A stretch of DNA of 64,000 nt from Lumbricus terrestris (Eukaryota > Annelida > Clitellata > Crassiclitellata > Lumbricidae), in NCBI GenBank assembly GCA_949752735.1, contig OX457042.1, positions 60,264,725-60,328,724 on the forward strand, given 5' to 3'. A program made the position numbers and the translations under genes. Below are positions 54,525 through 63,748 of the stretch, one piece after another. The notes below the pieces were generated by a model. That model did no database searches. It worked only from the letters and a program-made list of their open reading frames with translations, and had not been told where the DNA came from. Numbering within the stretch: the first letter of the stretch is position 1; every line of letters starts with the position of its first letter.

Positions 54525-54893
54525 TCATTAACTAATTTTCCGGGAAAAGGAGATGCCATTTCCGAACGGGGGCCACGTCCCGTGCGATTTTCTAATAGGG
54601 GGAGCCAGATGTCCTGTTTTTCTCTCCCACTACATGTTTTTGAAACCAAATGGGGGCCACGTTCCATGCATTTTTTAAATGGGGGGGCCATGGCCGGATT
54701 GGCCCCCCCTGGATCCGCCCCTGGGTCACATGCCCTTTCTTCTCATTTGCCCCCAGAAATCTTAAATCTTCCTCTGGACAATTGTTGGGCATTCGTAGAC
54801 CTATTAGGTCCACAGTCCTGTAGTTAAGGAATTACAATTGGCAGTTTTCCAAAAAGTGTCCCGGTTTTTCATGGCCAGAAAATGGTCAGCCTA
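53604..54893. mobile_element. TAGGGTGACC-type element, inner copy (1290 bp)
   Basis: Ends TAGGGTGACCATACGTCCCG and AAAATGGTCAGCCTA. Perfect 8-bp duplication TTATATAC at 53596-53603 and 54894-54901. It contains a third, unrelated hAT-like element (54152-54723). Confidence 0.92.
54152..54723. mobile_element. hAT-like element with oligo-T repeats (572 bp)
   Basis: Ends CAAGGGCGGATACAGG and CCTGGATCCGCCCCTG are inverted, with GGGGGGGCC just inside. Perfect 8-bp duplication GGTCACAT (54144-54151 and 54724-54731). The interior has three ~125-bp direct repeats, each made of 'AAAAAAGTTGATGAC', a T-run of about 28-33, and 'TAGTCATCGACCAATTTTCC' words. No coding capacity. Confidence 0.94.
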
Positions 54894-54998
54894 TTATATA
54901 CGTTAGAAGTGTTACAATCATAAGCAAAGCATTTTCCTAAGAATAGATAATTTCCAAAAAGTGTCCCGGATTTTGATGGGCAGAAAATGGTCACCCTA

Positions 54999-55613
54999 TT
55001 CTAAGACCACCATTAGACTGCTCTTGTGGATTAGACAATATCGCACGTGAATTAGCGGGTGCCCTGCTCTTGGCTTCCGATTGGCGCTATGAATCTGCAG
55101 TTTACGATCACTATGTTGTTTGGCCCTACTACCTTTCATTAGGCCTAAGTCTTAAATATATTTCCACAGTTCTTGCACGCGGAACACATTTTAACAGCAA
55201 CAGCAGCAACAATAAAACATGACTCTCAATAATTGTGATGGATCAGAAAATATTCAAATTGTCTCTTTCTCGTATTATATACGTATCTCGTATTATAATT
55301 AGCCTATACGTACAATTTGCGCAGCCCTACAGTAGCACACTCAGAAGTGTTACTCTAATAAGCCAAGCACTTTCCTAAGAATAGACGCCACTGTATCCGG
55401 GAGTTCGAACCAATCGTGGTTTACTTTAAGGGTGTATGTTTGCTACGGACTTACAAAGATGATGTGGTTTTTGGCTACTCGTGTTGAAATATTTTCTCTG
55501 ATGCAGAAAGGGATTGGAAGGTTAACGCTTAAAATGTAACTGTTGATTAATAATATTAAGCAAATAATATTCAGCATAACAAAGACACAACATATTCTGT
55601 GTATAGGGATGCA
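54999..55613. other. No gene recognised
   Basis: A 30-bp stretch near 55335-55385 ('AGAAGTGTTACTCTAATAAG') repeats that at 54905-54950. Otherwise nothing is identified upstream of the candidate exon at 55614, including no TATA-type element I would trust. Confidence 0.4.
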
Positions 55614-55710
55614 ATGGGTGCCAGTATAGGAAAACGCAAGAAAAACGATATTGAAAGTAAACGTGAACAGCAGAACCGAACATTCAGTTTTACTGCAACA
55701 CATAGACGAG
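55614..55710 (+). CDS. Candidate first exon of gene 2: N-myristoylation-type start
   Basis: ATG opens a 97-bp exon ending at the strong donor G|GTAAGT. It begins M-G-A-S-I-G-K-R-K-K: Gly2 with a small residue at position 6 and a basic cluster, then the charged 'NDIESKREQQNRTFSF'. Same length (97 bp), phase (1) and plan as 23282-23378, and it lies about 4 kb upstream of gene 2's F-box-like exon. It cannot be joined directly to that exon (phase 0), so a small exon between 55.7 and 59.8 kb is missing from this annotation. Confidence 0.55.
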
Positions 55711-56353
55711 GTAAGTGGGGAAAAAACCTATATCTGTTATTCTGTCCTTTTGGTCTCCCTAAGGTTCTTCGATCTCTTCTACAGTCTGTAAACAATGTCG
55801 CTATGCTTATGCTATGTTTCTACAATTCGCCCACATAATTTTCTACATTCATGACTGAACAACTTCGCCGGCATCCACTCTTAACCCGTTCAGACCTACA
55901 ATTCACAGTTCTTATTTTTTATCATCATGTCTCTATTGGGTCTTGCTCCGATGCTTCTTTGTGAGCTTATGCCTCGTCCCCCCTCTGCCTCTTCGCTGCG
56001 TCCTCTTAGGTCCTTTGATCGGTTTGATCATTTTGTTCCCCGCGTCAGAAACTGGTTCAATCCATAGCATCTGCCTGCGTAGGTCCCTCCCTATGGAGGG
56101 ACCTATCCTTTCCAGGTGTCATCCCCATCAGTCCGCTCTTACAACCTCTCTGGTAGTCTTTCAACATCCTTTCTCTCGCCTCAAAATTTGCCTTTTCTCT
56201 CGGAGCTGCCCGCACTGGGAACACTTCTGGAAGGATTTGCTGCAAGAAGAGCTTTGCAAATGGTAAGATACAATCATCACAATACAATAATTATCTGAAA
56301 TTGAGAAACATTGATCATAGGTTAAGATGCCATATAATATTTACTAGCTGTGG
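55711..56353. other. Putative intron, no feature assigned
   Basis: A stretch ending 'GCTTTGCAAATG|GTAAGATA' (56262) reads open on + from 56116 ('LPALGTLLEGFAARRALQM') and has a donor-like end, but I see no good acceptor and no homologue in gene 1, so I do not call it an exon. Confidence 0.35.
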
Positions 56354-56960
56354 TACCCGGTGTAAAGGTTTCAAATTACCCCCTCCTAAACAAAACCGCC
56401 CCACCCCGGTAACTTGAAACCGGTTTGAGATTACCCCCGGTAATCTGAAACCGGTTTCAAATTACCCTCGAGGGTAATCTCAAACCGGTTTCATCCTACC
56501 CCCTACGGTTTCAGGTTACCCCATGTAATACATTCAGCCAGCTTCTATTTCTCAGCCAGAGAACCCTAATCCAGCTTCCATTTCTCAAACGTCGTTTTCG
56601 TCAATCTAACTTCTATTTCACCTACAGAGAACCTTCATCCAGCCTCCATTTCATCTACAGAGAACCTTCATCCAGCTGCCATTTCACAACAGTTTTTTTC
56701 ATCAATTCAGCTTCTGAGTTTTTTATGTCTAACACTCAGTTAAATGGATTGACGAAAACAACTTTTGTGAAATGGAAGCTGGATGAAGGTTCTCTGTATG
56801 TGAAATAGAAGCTGGATGAATGTTCTCTGTAGGTGAAATGAAAGAGGGGTGGATTGATGGTGTTGTGTAAGTCCTAAATATCAAAATTTTCTCATGCGAC
56901 TTTTTGTGCGATGTTTCTGGAGGGAATAGCACCAAATGGAAACTTGGAAAACAGTAGATT
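56354..56960. repeat. Palindromic word arrays (AAACCGGTTT and CCAGCTTCCATTT)
   Basis: 56360-56522 alternates GGTAATCTGAAACCGG and its complement, several times. 56530-56700 has four CATCCAGCTTCCATTTC words on one strand and 56745-56850 has three on the other, separated by CAGAGAACCTTCATCC, so the block can fold back. A shortened relative is at 10912-10985. Confidence 0.8.
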
Positions 56961-56967
56961 CCAACTT

Positions 56968-57790
56968 TCATTTTTAACGGTGCGCTGACAAAACGGCGCA
57001 GGACAAAACGGCGCCGACATAACGGCGCCGACAAAACGGCGTGGTAACAAAATGGCGCGGTAACAAAACGGCGCCGACATAACGGCGCAAACTGAACTTT
57101 AAAAAAAGGTTTTTAGTAGTTTAATAGCAGAAGCAGCAAAAATATATTCTAAATATCAATCCAACTTCCATTTAAATTATTATTATTTTTCATCAATACA
57201 GCTCCAATTTAAGCTAGAATATTTTCTTCAATCCAGCTTTCATTTAAGCAAGAATATTTGATTCAATCCAGCTTCCATTTAAGCAAGACTATTTTCTTCA
57301 ATCCAGCTTCCATTTAAGCAAGAATATTTTATTCAATCCAGCTTCCATTTAAGCAAGACTGTTTCCATTCATCCAGCTTCCATTTAAGCAAGGTTATTTT
57401 CTTCAATCCAGTTTCAAATTGAGCGATTTTTTTCCATCAATCCGGGTTCTATTTAAAGAAAAATGATTTTTTTATCAATTCGACTTCTATTTTAAACGCA
57501 TAGATATATTCTGACTTGGGTGCGCCCCTAGTTGCCGGAATCCGGAACGATATAGGCCCTATCATAATCTTGAATTCGTAGTGAGTTTGCTCTTGAATAA
57601 GCAAACAATCACTAGACGGGTATCATAATCTTTGTGCTGCGCCGTATTGTCGGCGCCGTTTTGTCGGGGTAGGCTACTTTGAATTGCGCCGTTATGTCGG
57701 CGCCGTTTTGTCGGCGCCGTTATGTCGGCGCCGTTATGTCGGCGCCGTTTTGTCCTACGCCGTTTTGTTACTGCGCCATTTTTAACGACC
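56968..57790. mobile_element. Foldback-like element with GGCGCCGACA-type arms
   Basis: The left arm (56975-57090) is an array of ACAAAACGGCGCCGACATAA words. The right arm (57640-57785) is the same array in reverse complement, and both begin from TTTTTAACG-type ends. The loop (57150-57500) is another CCAGCTTCCATTTAAGCAAG array, about ten units of 36-40 bp. No coding capacity and no target duplication found. This is the structure of foldback-type elements. Confidence 0.78.
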
Positions 57791-58520
57791 ACCCTATTGT
57801 GCAATTTCATAATAATTATTATAAGGAAACAATTAATAACAGACACAAAACAGTGAGTTGAAATGCAAGAGCTTCAGCAAGCACAAGACCAATATGTTCC
57901 AATGCAGTCCTCTGCATTAGCCTCATGCAACAAAAAGACACAGAAACGATGACTCTTCAACACCATAAACCATTCGAATCAGAGGAGCGCTTCTATTGAA
58001 TGACTATGAATGGAATGCCCGGCAATCTGAGGAAACGCGGCCAGAATTTGTTCATCAGAGGTTCATCGCCATTTCCAATGCAGCTACCCTGATCTCAATA
58101 CGCTGGCGAATAGGGAGCCAGTGAAGTACCTCAAGCATGTAGTTTCAGACAATCATGACCATATTTAGGGATTTTCGATTTATAAACATAGACCTACATG
58201 TATATGATTGCAGACTTATACTCATGCTCAGTGGTGCAGAATATACAAGCGATATAATAAAATTCAAATGTTTGTCGACCTTTATCAGTGCTCACCAAAG
58301 AAAGTATATACATACGTGCACCTAATTGTTTGGAGAACGCGAAACGTAGAGAGTAGGCTATTGTATGATAAAAGCAATTTAATGTATCTTCAATATTTCT
58401 ATTTAAAGCAGAAAACTTGAATGGAAAAGATGCAAAGAACAAAACTCCGTCTATTACAACGGTAAGATTGTTAACTATTTCATCTAGGTAGCCTACACTG
58501 CGGGTGAGGTAGCCACCGAG
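57791..58520. other. Putative intron, no gene recognised
   Basis: 58090-58130 ('GGGAGCCAGTGAAGTAC') resembles 8875-8895 and is the kind of sequence seen near LINE 3' ends. The frames at 58194-58420 have no domain. Confidence 0.4.
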
Positions 58521-58524
58521 CTCC

Positions 58525-58870
58525 CCCATCTTGGGTATGTGGCGCTGCAGGTAAATTTCTCTCTTTCGTCCCTTCTCCATCCCGGTCCCAATCCCACCAC
58601 ACCTCAACCCCACCGCGCAGTCCACCCCGTCCGCAATCCACACTCTATCCCATTCCGCCCGAACCCAAACTTCGCTCCATCCGGCCCCATCCCGTCCGCA
58701 CTCTGCGCCTCTACGGTCCCACTCCGCTACCGCCCAACTCACAACCCACACTCCGTCTCTACCCAGCCCACCCACTAAGCACCACTCTTCTGGGGTAGAC
58801 GCTGTTGCCCGTAGATCTCAATTTTCGCCTCCACAACCGCCATACAACCCAGCACCTATAACGCCCCACC
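58525..58870. repeat. C-rich low-complexity tract
   Basis: Imperfect CCCCATCCCGTCCGCACTC-type repeats on + (GGGACGGGG-type on -), strongly strand-asymmetric. The minus-strand frame over it (Trp/Gly/Asp/Arg-rich) is a by-product of the repeat. Confidence 0.75.
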
Positions 58871-59149
58871 TACAACCCTTTTATTTATTTACTGTCCATT
58901 ATTATTTTCCTTAATTTAATTTTTGTCTGATATTCCTTACGTTTTCACAGTAGAGTGTAGCCTACTCTCAAGGATTCAGCTAACTATAGTGTCATTGTGT
59001 AATTGTTTAAGTCATCATTTGAAAAATACATATAGTAGGTTCCTACAAGAAATGAAATTTGTAAAAGTTATTTTGATATAAACTTCTTAGGGCCATTATT
59101 CATAATATTATTATTAAGTAACAATTTTTAGTAGGCCTACAAATGTACA
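58871..59149. other. No gene recognised
   Basis: AT-rich spacer between the C-rich tract and the duplicated block. Confidence 0.45.
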
Positions 59150-59530
59150 ATATATAAATTAGTACGCATCTATGGTCTTTACATCCGATTAGATTTTAAT
59201 TGCGTTGTGTCGATCAGCATGAGCGTATGTGGACTCATGTTTACAATTTATATTTGAAAAGATTTCAATACCTTTAGTTTTTCTCGATTTCTTATTGAAC
59301 TAAAGTTATAAGAAAAAATAACTGTGGTAGATTGATGTTATTTATACCAATTAATTTTGGCCTAATAATACAGTTGTGTTATATTTGCAGATTAAGATAA
59401 AATTGCACAAGCAATTAAGGTTTTTAAGCTAAAAATGAAGTTTCAGGTGTAACAAAGGCAAATTATTTTCTTTTCCGTTTTTATCGGACTTTTGTCTTTT
59501 TTTCGAAAAAACGACGTTTATTCGTTTTTT
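59150..59530 (+). repeat. Duplicated block upstream of gene 2's F-box-like exon
   Basis: Partner of 41425-41800 in the same position and orientation relative to the homologous exon, with small indels. It marks tandem duplication of the gene including flanking or intron DNA. Confidence 0.8.
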
Positions 59531-59826
59531 TATTTTATTTTCATCGTTTTTTAATCTATGGAAAACCTGAGACAGATAATGGTGGATGCACCAAAAAAGA
59601 GAAGAATTCATAGGATGATCTTTATGGAAATGTGGTGCAGTGATGCATGTTGGACGTCTTTGGTGAAATTAAGATTAATAGTTACATGGATCGAGACTCA
59701 ACTAAGAGGATGATAGGCAAGTTCGGGTTAGCTGGATGATTATTACAACGTTCGTGGAGATATTTTGGAGCATGAATGGTGCGCTGTAGCCCTGCAGCGT
59801 TAAGTTTGCATCTGTTTCCATTTCAG

Positions 59827-60013
59827 TTGTATGATCTTCCACTCGAGGTGATGGATATTATCCTACAAAGGACATATCTGCATTGGATATTGAATTCATC
59901 AACAAAACAAAGAGACGAAGAAGTCATCAGGTCTCTCATATCAGTCGACGTTTGCTTCAATCTACGAATTACCAGAAAGAGATTCAAGAGGGTTTTATGG
60001 CGTCACATGAAAG
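59827..60013 (+). CDS. Gene 2 exon with F-box-like motif
   Basis: A 187-bp exon after TTTCAG, ending AAAG|GTATGC, phase 0 in and phase 1 out. The protein 'LYDLPLEVMDIILQRTYLH', then 'EEVIRSLISVDVCFNLRIT', is about three-quarters identical by eye to the gene 1 exon, with mostly conservative changes, which suggests a constrained protein. L-P-L-E-V-M-D-I-I-L fits an F-box start better than the gene 1 version. A duplicate of the exon's 3' end and donor region (about 60025-60075) follows in the intron. Confidence 0.78.
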
Positions 60014-60799
60014 GTATGCTTACGGTTCTTTCAATGCATTTTTAGGGTTATATGGTGTCACTTGAAAGGTATTCTTACGATTCTTTCAAGACGTTCTTTC
60101 CTAACTGATCAGCATTTCGACACAAGAGATTTCTTTCATATCTATGGAATAGACTAATATAATTTTATGATAATATTTCGATATCTTTCAGAGTGCCATT
60201 ACCTCAAAAACGGGTTAGTTATCCAAAATAGCGAATCTGAGTAGGGAGCTTGAAGTGCCCTGACTGTGTAGGCCTACGAAATGGTTTGAAACGCTGGAAA
60301 AGACCGGTGCAAGCGTCGTGTTTTAAACGTCTTAGACCACACGGTTCGACACGCCTGCGTCAAAGACAGCACATCAACAACCACCATATCCAAACCACCT
60401 GTCCAAACATTCATTCAAACGCTCATCTCATCTGGAGGTTGAATTTCAGATTGGTTCTCAACGAAGCCAACCCTCAGACGCGATTGAAGTCTAACTGACC
60501 TCGACAGAATTGGTTCATAGAGTTAGGCTACTGTGTATCGGAATTCGGAATGAAATATAATAACTTTCAAGTGACACTGGATTAATTATAATAGACTTGA
60601 TTGCCGTTTCTCTCAACTCATTTTCTTTAGGCCAACGCGTCTCATTCACGCATCATTTTACTCTTCTGTCGAATCAATCAGGCAATAATTGATTTCACAT
60701 CCTTCTAGAAAATGGTTTGCCCTAGAAATGTTGCAAAATGACTGATCTATAATAGGCTATGGTTTTCTTTTGATATAGTGATATTGTTGACATTGGCAG
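60014..60799. other. Gene 2 intron
   Basis: 60040-60080 repeats the end of the preceding exon ('TATGGTGTCACTTGAAAGGT'), a small local duplication. The frame at 60250-60498 shows no domain. Ends in 'CATTGGCAG', the acceptor of the CARD exon. Confidence 0.5.
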
Positions 60800-61087
60800 A
60801 TTTTTATGAAGGAAACAAGAAACATTCAGCAATTTATAGAAACAACAAAGATTTTCTTTTGAAAAATATTCAACCAACAGATGAATTCATCGATTCATTG
60901 TTCTCTTTCAACTGCATAACGGAAGAACAACGTCAACTTATTCAACGACATCATTCATTACGAGATAAGAATGACGAACTTTTGCAGATTGTGGCATTCT
61001 TCGATGAGAAACAGTTTTCAGATTTCGCCAGATGTCTTCGACAGACCAACCAAGAGGCAGTGGCTAGGGTAGTCGCAAGTGGAGGAG
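60800..61087 (+). CDS. Gene 2 CARD exon (death-fold)
   Basis: 288 bp, entering in phase 1 (G|AT gives Asp) and leaving in phase 1 at GGAG|GTTCGT. The protein 'DFYEGNKKHSAIYRNNKDFL', 'NIQPTDEFIDSLFSFNCITE', 'RQLIQRHHSLRDKNDELL', 'FARCLRQTNQEAVARVV' has the CARD helix pattern; frame and phase are intact, unlike gene 1. The GG-rich end and the GTTCG donor are shared with gene 1, so the unusual donor is probably real. The following exons (46877-like and propeller) should lie beyond the right edge of the window or be lost. Confidence 0.82.
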
Positions 61088-61734
61088 GTTCGTAGTGAAA
61101 ATCGTGCGCCTTGAATGATAATATTATATGTAGGCTATGTGTTCACTTTTTTAAAACCAACCCATTGCTAGCCTGCAATAATAATTCGTTACCTTGGTGT
61201 TAGTTTTATGCCCTGAACTATCGAGATTAACTCAGTTTAACTGGAGATGCAATCTTTGACGCTTATGCCAGTACTGCATAGGCCTAGCTAGTGTCTAAGA
61301 ACTATTTTGAGCGTCCCCAAATTTATAAGTTCTATGTTGACTTTTTGAAAAATGCGTTATCATGACATTGTGGCTATGTCCTGAACAGCAGGGTGGATCG
61401 ATTCTGTAAGGAAATTTCTTTCTTTGATAACTACTACTAAGAGTGAGGGAAAGTTGCCAATTGGTATTACAAGCACACAGTGATTATTTGGTAATTATTG
61501 TGGAACATCTTGAGGCTCACCATAGACTTTGAAGTTTTGCTATATGGGGCCTGTATAAGGGCATTGGATATCTTATGGATGATTGTGAATCATCGCACAT
61601 GACAAAGTCTTGTATTACAAATAACGTATAAAAATCATTGAACACAATGTCATGTTTGTGCATAACTAATGTTCATATAGGCCTAACATGTAGGATAATG
61701 TATATTTGCAACAACGTTCAGATCACAAGACCAT
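61088..61734. other. Gene 2 intron or flank; block shared with 8270-8465
   Basis: 61440-61635 matches 8270-8465 at about 80% by eye. In gene 0 this block lies 3' of the propeller exon, here 3' of the CARD exon, so either an ancient dispersed repeat or a rearranged duplication explains it. Confidence 0.6.
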
Positions 61735-62045
61735 GAGCGCCCGCAGAAATTTTTGCAGGGGAGGCAAAAAAATTACGATAGCCATGGTTACATTTTTTTA
61801 GCAGCAAGAGCTTGGAAAAGGCAAAGCTGAAAATAAAGAATAGGGGTATTTTTCAAGTACGTTTCTCATGCAAATTTCTCAGTTTCATTTTGTGTATAAT
61901 TTTTCGTACGAATAGTTTCCTTAGAAATTTGTTAAAAATCAAAAAGTATATGTCAAAAGGTATTTTCCTAAAGGTGCGCTGTATTTAGTCCATAGAATGA
62001 ACGAATGAATAAATGAACGAAAATAGGTGTCAGTTTTCAAGGGGT
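61735..62045. mobile_element. Small element with GAGCGCCCGCAG end
   Basis: Starts GAGCGCCCGCAGAAATTTTT with GGGGAGGCAAA inside, like the end at 13418 read in reverse. The likely other end is 'TTTTCAAGGGGTAAGTG' near 62045, matching the GGGCAAGT end of the family. No coding capacity. Confidence 0.5.
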
Positions 62046-62438
62046 AAGTGCTCCTCTAGCTAGCTGCTTCTAAAGCGCCACTCGAAAGCCAATCGTAGGT
62101 CACCTGCTTTTTCGCATGTGCGGTTCGAGTCAGAATTAAGCCTATCCCAAAGAGTAGTCAGAAAGAGGTCCGAGTCTGGTAGCCAGAGGGCCAGAGGAGC
62201 TGTTAACGCGCGTGTCGTTTAAGAAAGTGGTGGATCCGAGGATCAGATGAGTGCGGGTATCAATTCTTTTGAACAGATCTCTTTGTCAGTTTTGGGTATA
62301 ACTCCCGAGGCACGATAACTAGAGTCCCTTATCCAAGTTAATCTACAGTTTGACCTCCCTGAATTCTGTACTGCTTGCAAAATGGACAAAATGGAACCTG
62401 ATTTATAGCAGACTTGGTTTATATAATTACAATGCTGG
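62046..62438. other. No gene; short dispersed repeat
   Basis: 62070-62130 matches 10815-10860 ('GCGCCACTCGAAAGCCAA'). Otherwise nothing recognised. Confidence 0.45.
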
Positions 62439-62446
62439 TGAATAAG

Positions 62447-63588
62447 CAGTGCTTAAAGTGTAGAAAAAGAAGTGCCAGGACGCTGAATTGTATAATTGGT
62501 CGTCAGTGGCGGCGCCGAAGGCGCGAGGCTGCGAGTGCCGAATGCACGAAGCCCATGCCGACTAGGGGGTCTGAGGGAGCGTCGTAAGCTCCCCCAGCGG
62601 GGTCTGGGGCGGAGTCCCAGCGACCGGCGCATTTTTAGCTGTGTCGACCTCAAATGGAGCCATTTTAGACTCTTGTTTGCCAGCTATCTGTGAACAATAA
62701 AGTCGCGAAAACTTCAAGAATAAGTCGTTTTCAGTGTTGCAAGCTAGCAGGATAACAAAAAAATAAAAGTTTTATTGTAAAAGATAAAGGTTTTGTCTTT
62801 ACCGTAATCTCAACAGTGAAAAGGTTTAGGTAATTAAAAAGCTTAAGACAGCGGGGTCTGGGGCGGAGTCCCAGCGACCGGCGCATTTTTAGCTGCGTCG
62901 ACCTCAAATGGAGCCATTTTAGACTCTTGTTTGCTAGCTATTTGTGAACAATAAAGTCGCGAAAACTTAAGAAAAAGTCGTTTTCAGTGTTGCAAGCTAG
63001 CAGGATAACAAAAAAAATAAAAGTTTCATTGTAAAAGATAAAGGTTTTGTCTTTACCGTAATCACAACAGTGAAAAGGTTTAGGTAATTAAAAAGCTTAA
63101 GACAGCGGGGTCTGGGGCGGAGTCCCAGCGACCGGCGCATTTTTAGCTGTGTCGACCTCAAATGGAGCCATTTTAGACTCTTGTTTGCTAGCTATTTGTG
63201 AACAATAAAGTCGCGAAAACTTAAGAATAAGTCGTTTTCAGTGTTGCAAGCTAGCAGGATAACAAAAAAATAAAAGTTTTATTGTAAAAGATAAAAGTTT
63301 TGTCTTTACCGTAATCACAACAGTTAAAAGTTTAGGTAATTAAGAAGCTAAGACAGCGGGGTCTGGGGCGGAGCCCCAGCGACCGGCGCATTTTAGCTGT
63401 GTCGACCTCAAATGGAGCCATTTTATTCTCTTGTTTGCCAGCTATTTGTGAACTGCATGGACGCCGTCCTGGCAGTCATGGACTACCGTCCTGGCAGTGC
63501 TGGCCAAATAAGTCATAGGACGGCGTCCTGCCTCGAAAATAAGTGCCAGGACGCCGTCCATGACCGTCCTGGCACACTTTAAGCCCTG
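62447..63588. mobile_element. hAT-like non-autonomous element with internal tandem array (1142 bp)
   Basis: Ends CAGTGCTTAAAGTGT and ACACTTTAAGCCCTG form a 15-bp inverted repeat with two mismatches, flanked by the perfect 8-bp duplication TGAATAAG (62439-62446 and 63589-63596). GTGCCAGGACG words lie inside both ends. The interior is the tandem array at 62596-63450. No coding capacity. Confidence 0.94.
62596..63450. repeat. Four tandem units of about 253 bp
   Basis: Units start with CAGCGGGGTCTGGGGCGGAG at 62596, 62849, 63103 and 63354 (spacings 253, 254, 251); the last is partial. Each begins GC-rich (GGGGCGGAGTCCCAGCGACC) and ends AT-rich. Divergence between units is only a few per cent by eye, so the array is young or homogenised. 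Confidence 0.92.
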
Positions 63589-63748
63589 TGAATAAGCAGA
63601 TCTCCCTGATGTAATTTCAAGGCATTTTGAGAAATTTTAAATTTTTTGCATTAGTATTTAATTTTTCTGCAGTTGTGATTACTTGCACAAATTGCACTAC
63701 ATCTAGATTCCACTCAAGTAGGCCATAATCGATAAGCCTGCTGTTTGC

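Larger units (their letters stand above)
52702..54998. mobile_element. TAGGGTGACC-type element, outer copy
   Basis: The left end TAGGGTGACCATACGTCACG and the right end AAATGGTCACCCTA are inverted, with GTCCCGG words just inside. It is interrupted by a second copy of the same family (53604-54893). Left halves are homologous (both contain 'CCAAAAAGAAGTCGTAGC'). No matching target duplication at its ends. This looks like a hAT-related MITE family with no coding capacity. Confidence 0.65.

Noticed and set aside
55443..55703. Hydrophobic minus-strand protein opposite the 55614 exon
   Set aside because: Antisense to a candidate exon with good splice signals; Phe/Ile/Leu-rich composition is expected from AT-rich antisense reading.
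56116..56298. Missing small exon of gene 2 ending at 56262
   Set aside because: It has a donor-like end but no convincing acceptor, no homologue in gene 1, and does not clearly convert phase 1 to phase 0.
58194..58775. A 193-residue minus-strand protein rich in Trp, Gly and Arg
   Set aside because: Its N-terminal half translates the C-rich low-complexity tract and the rest has no domain.
62596..63450. CRISPR-like or centromeric satellite array
   Set aside because: Units are contiguous with no spacers and lie within a hAT-like element with an 8-bp duplication; only four units.
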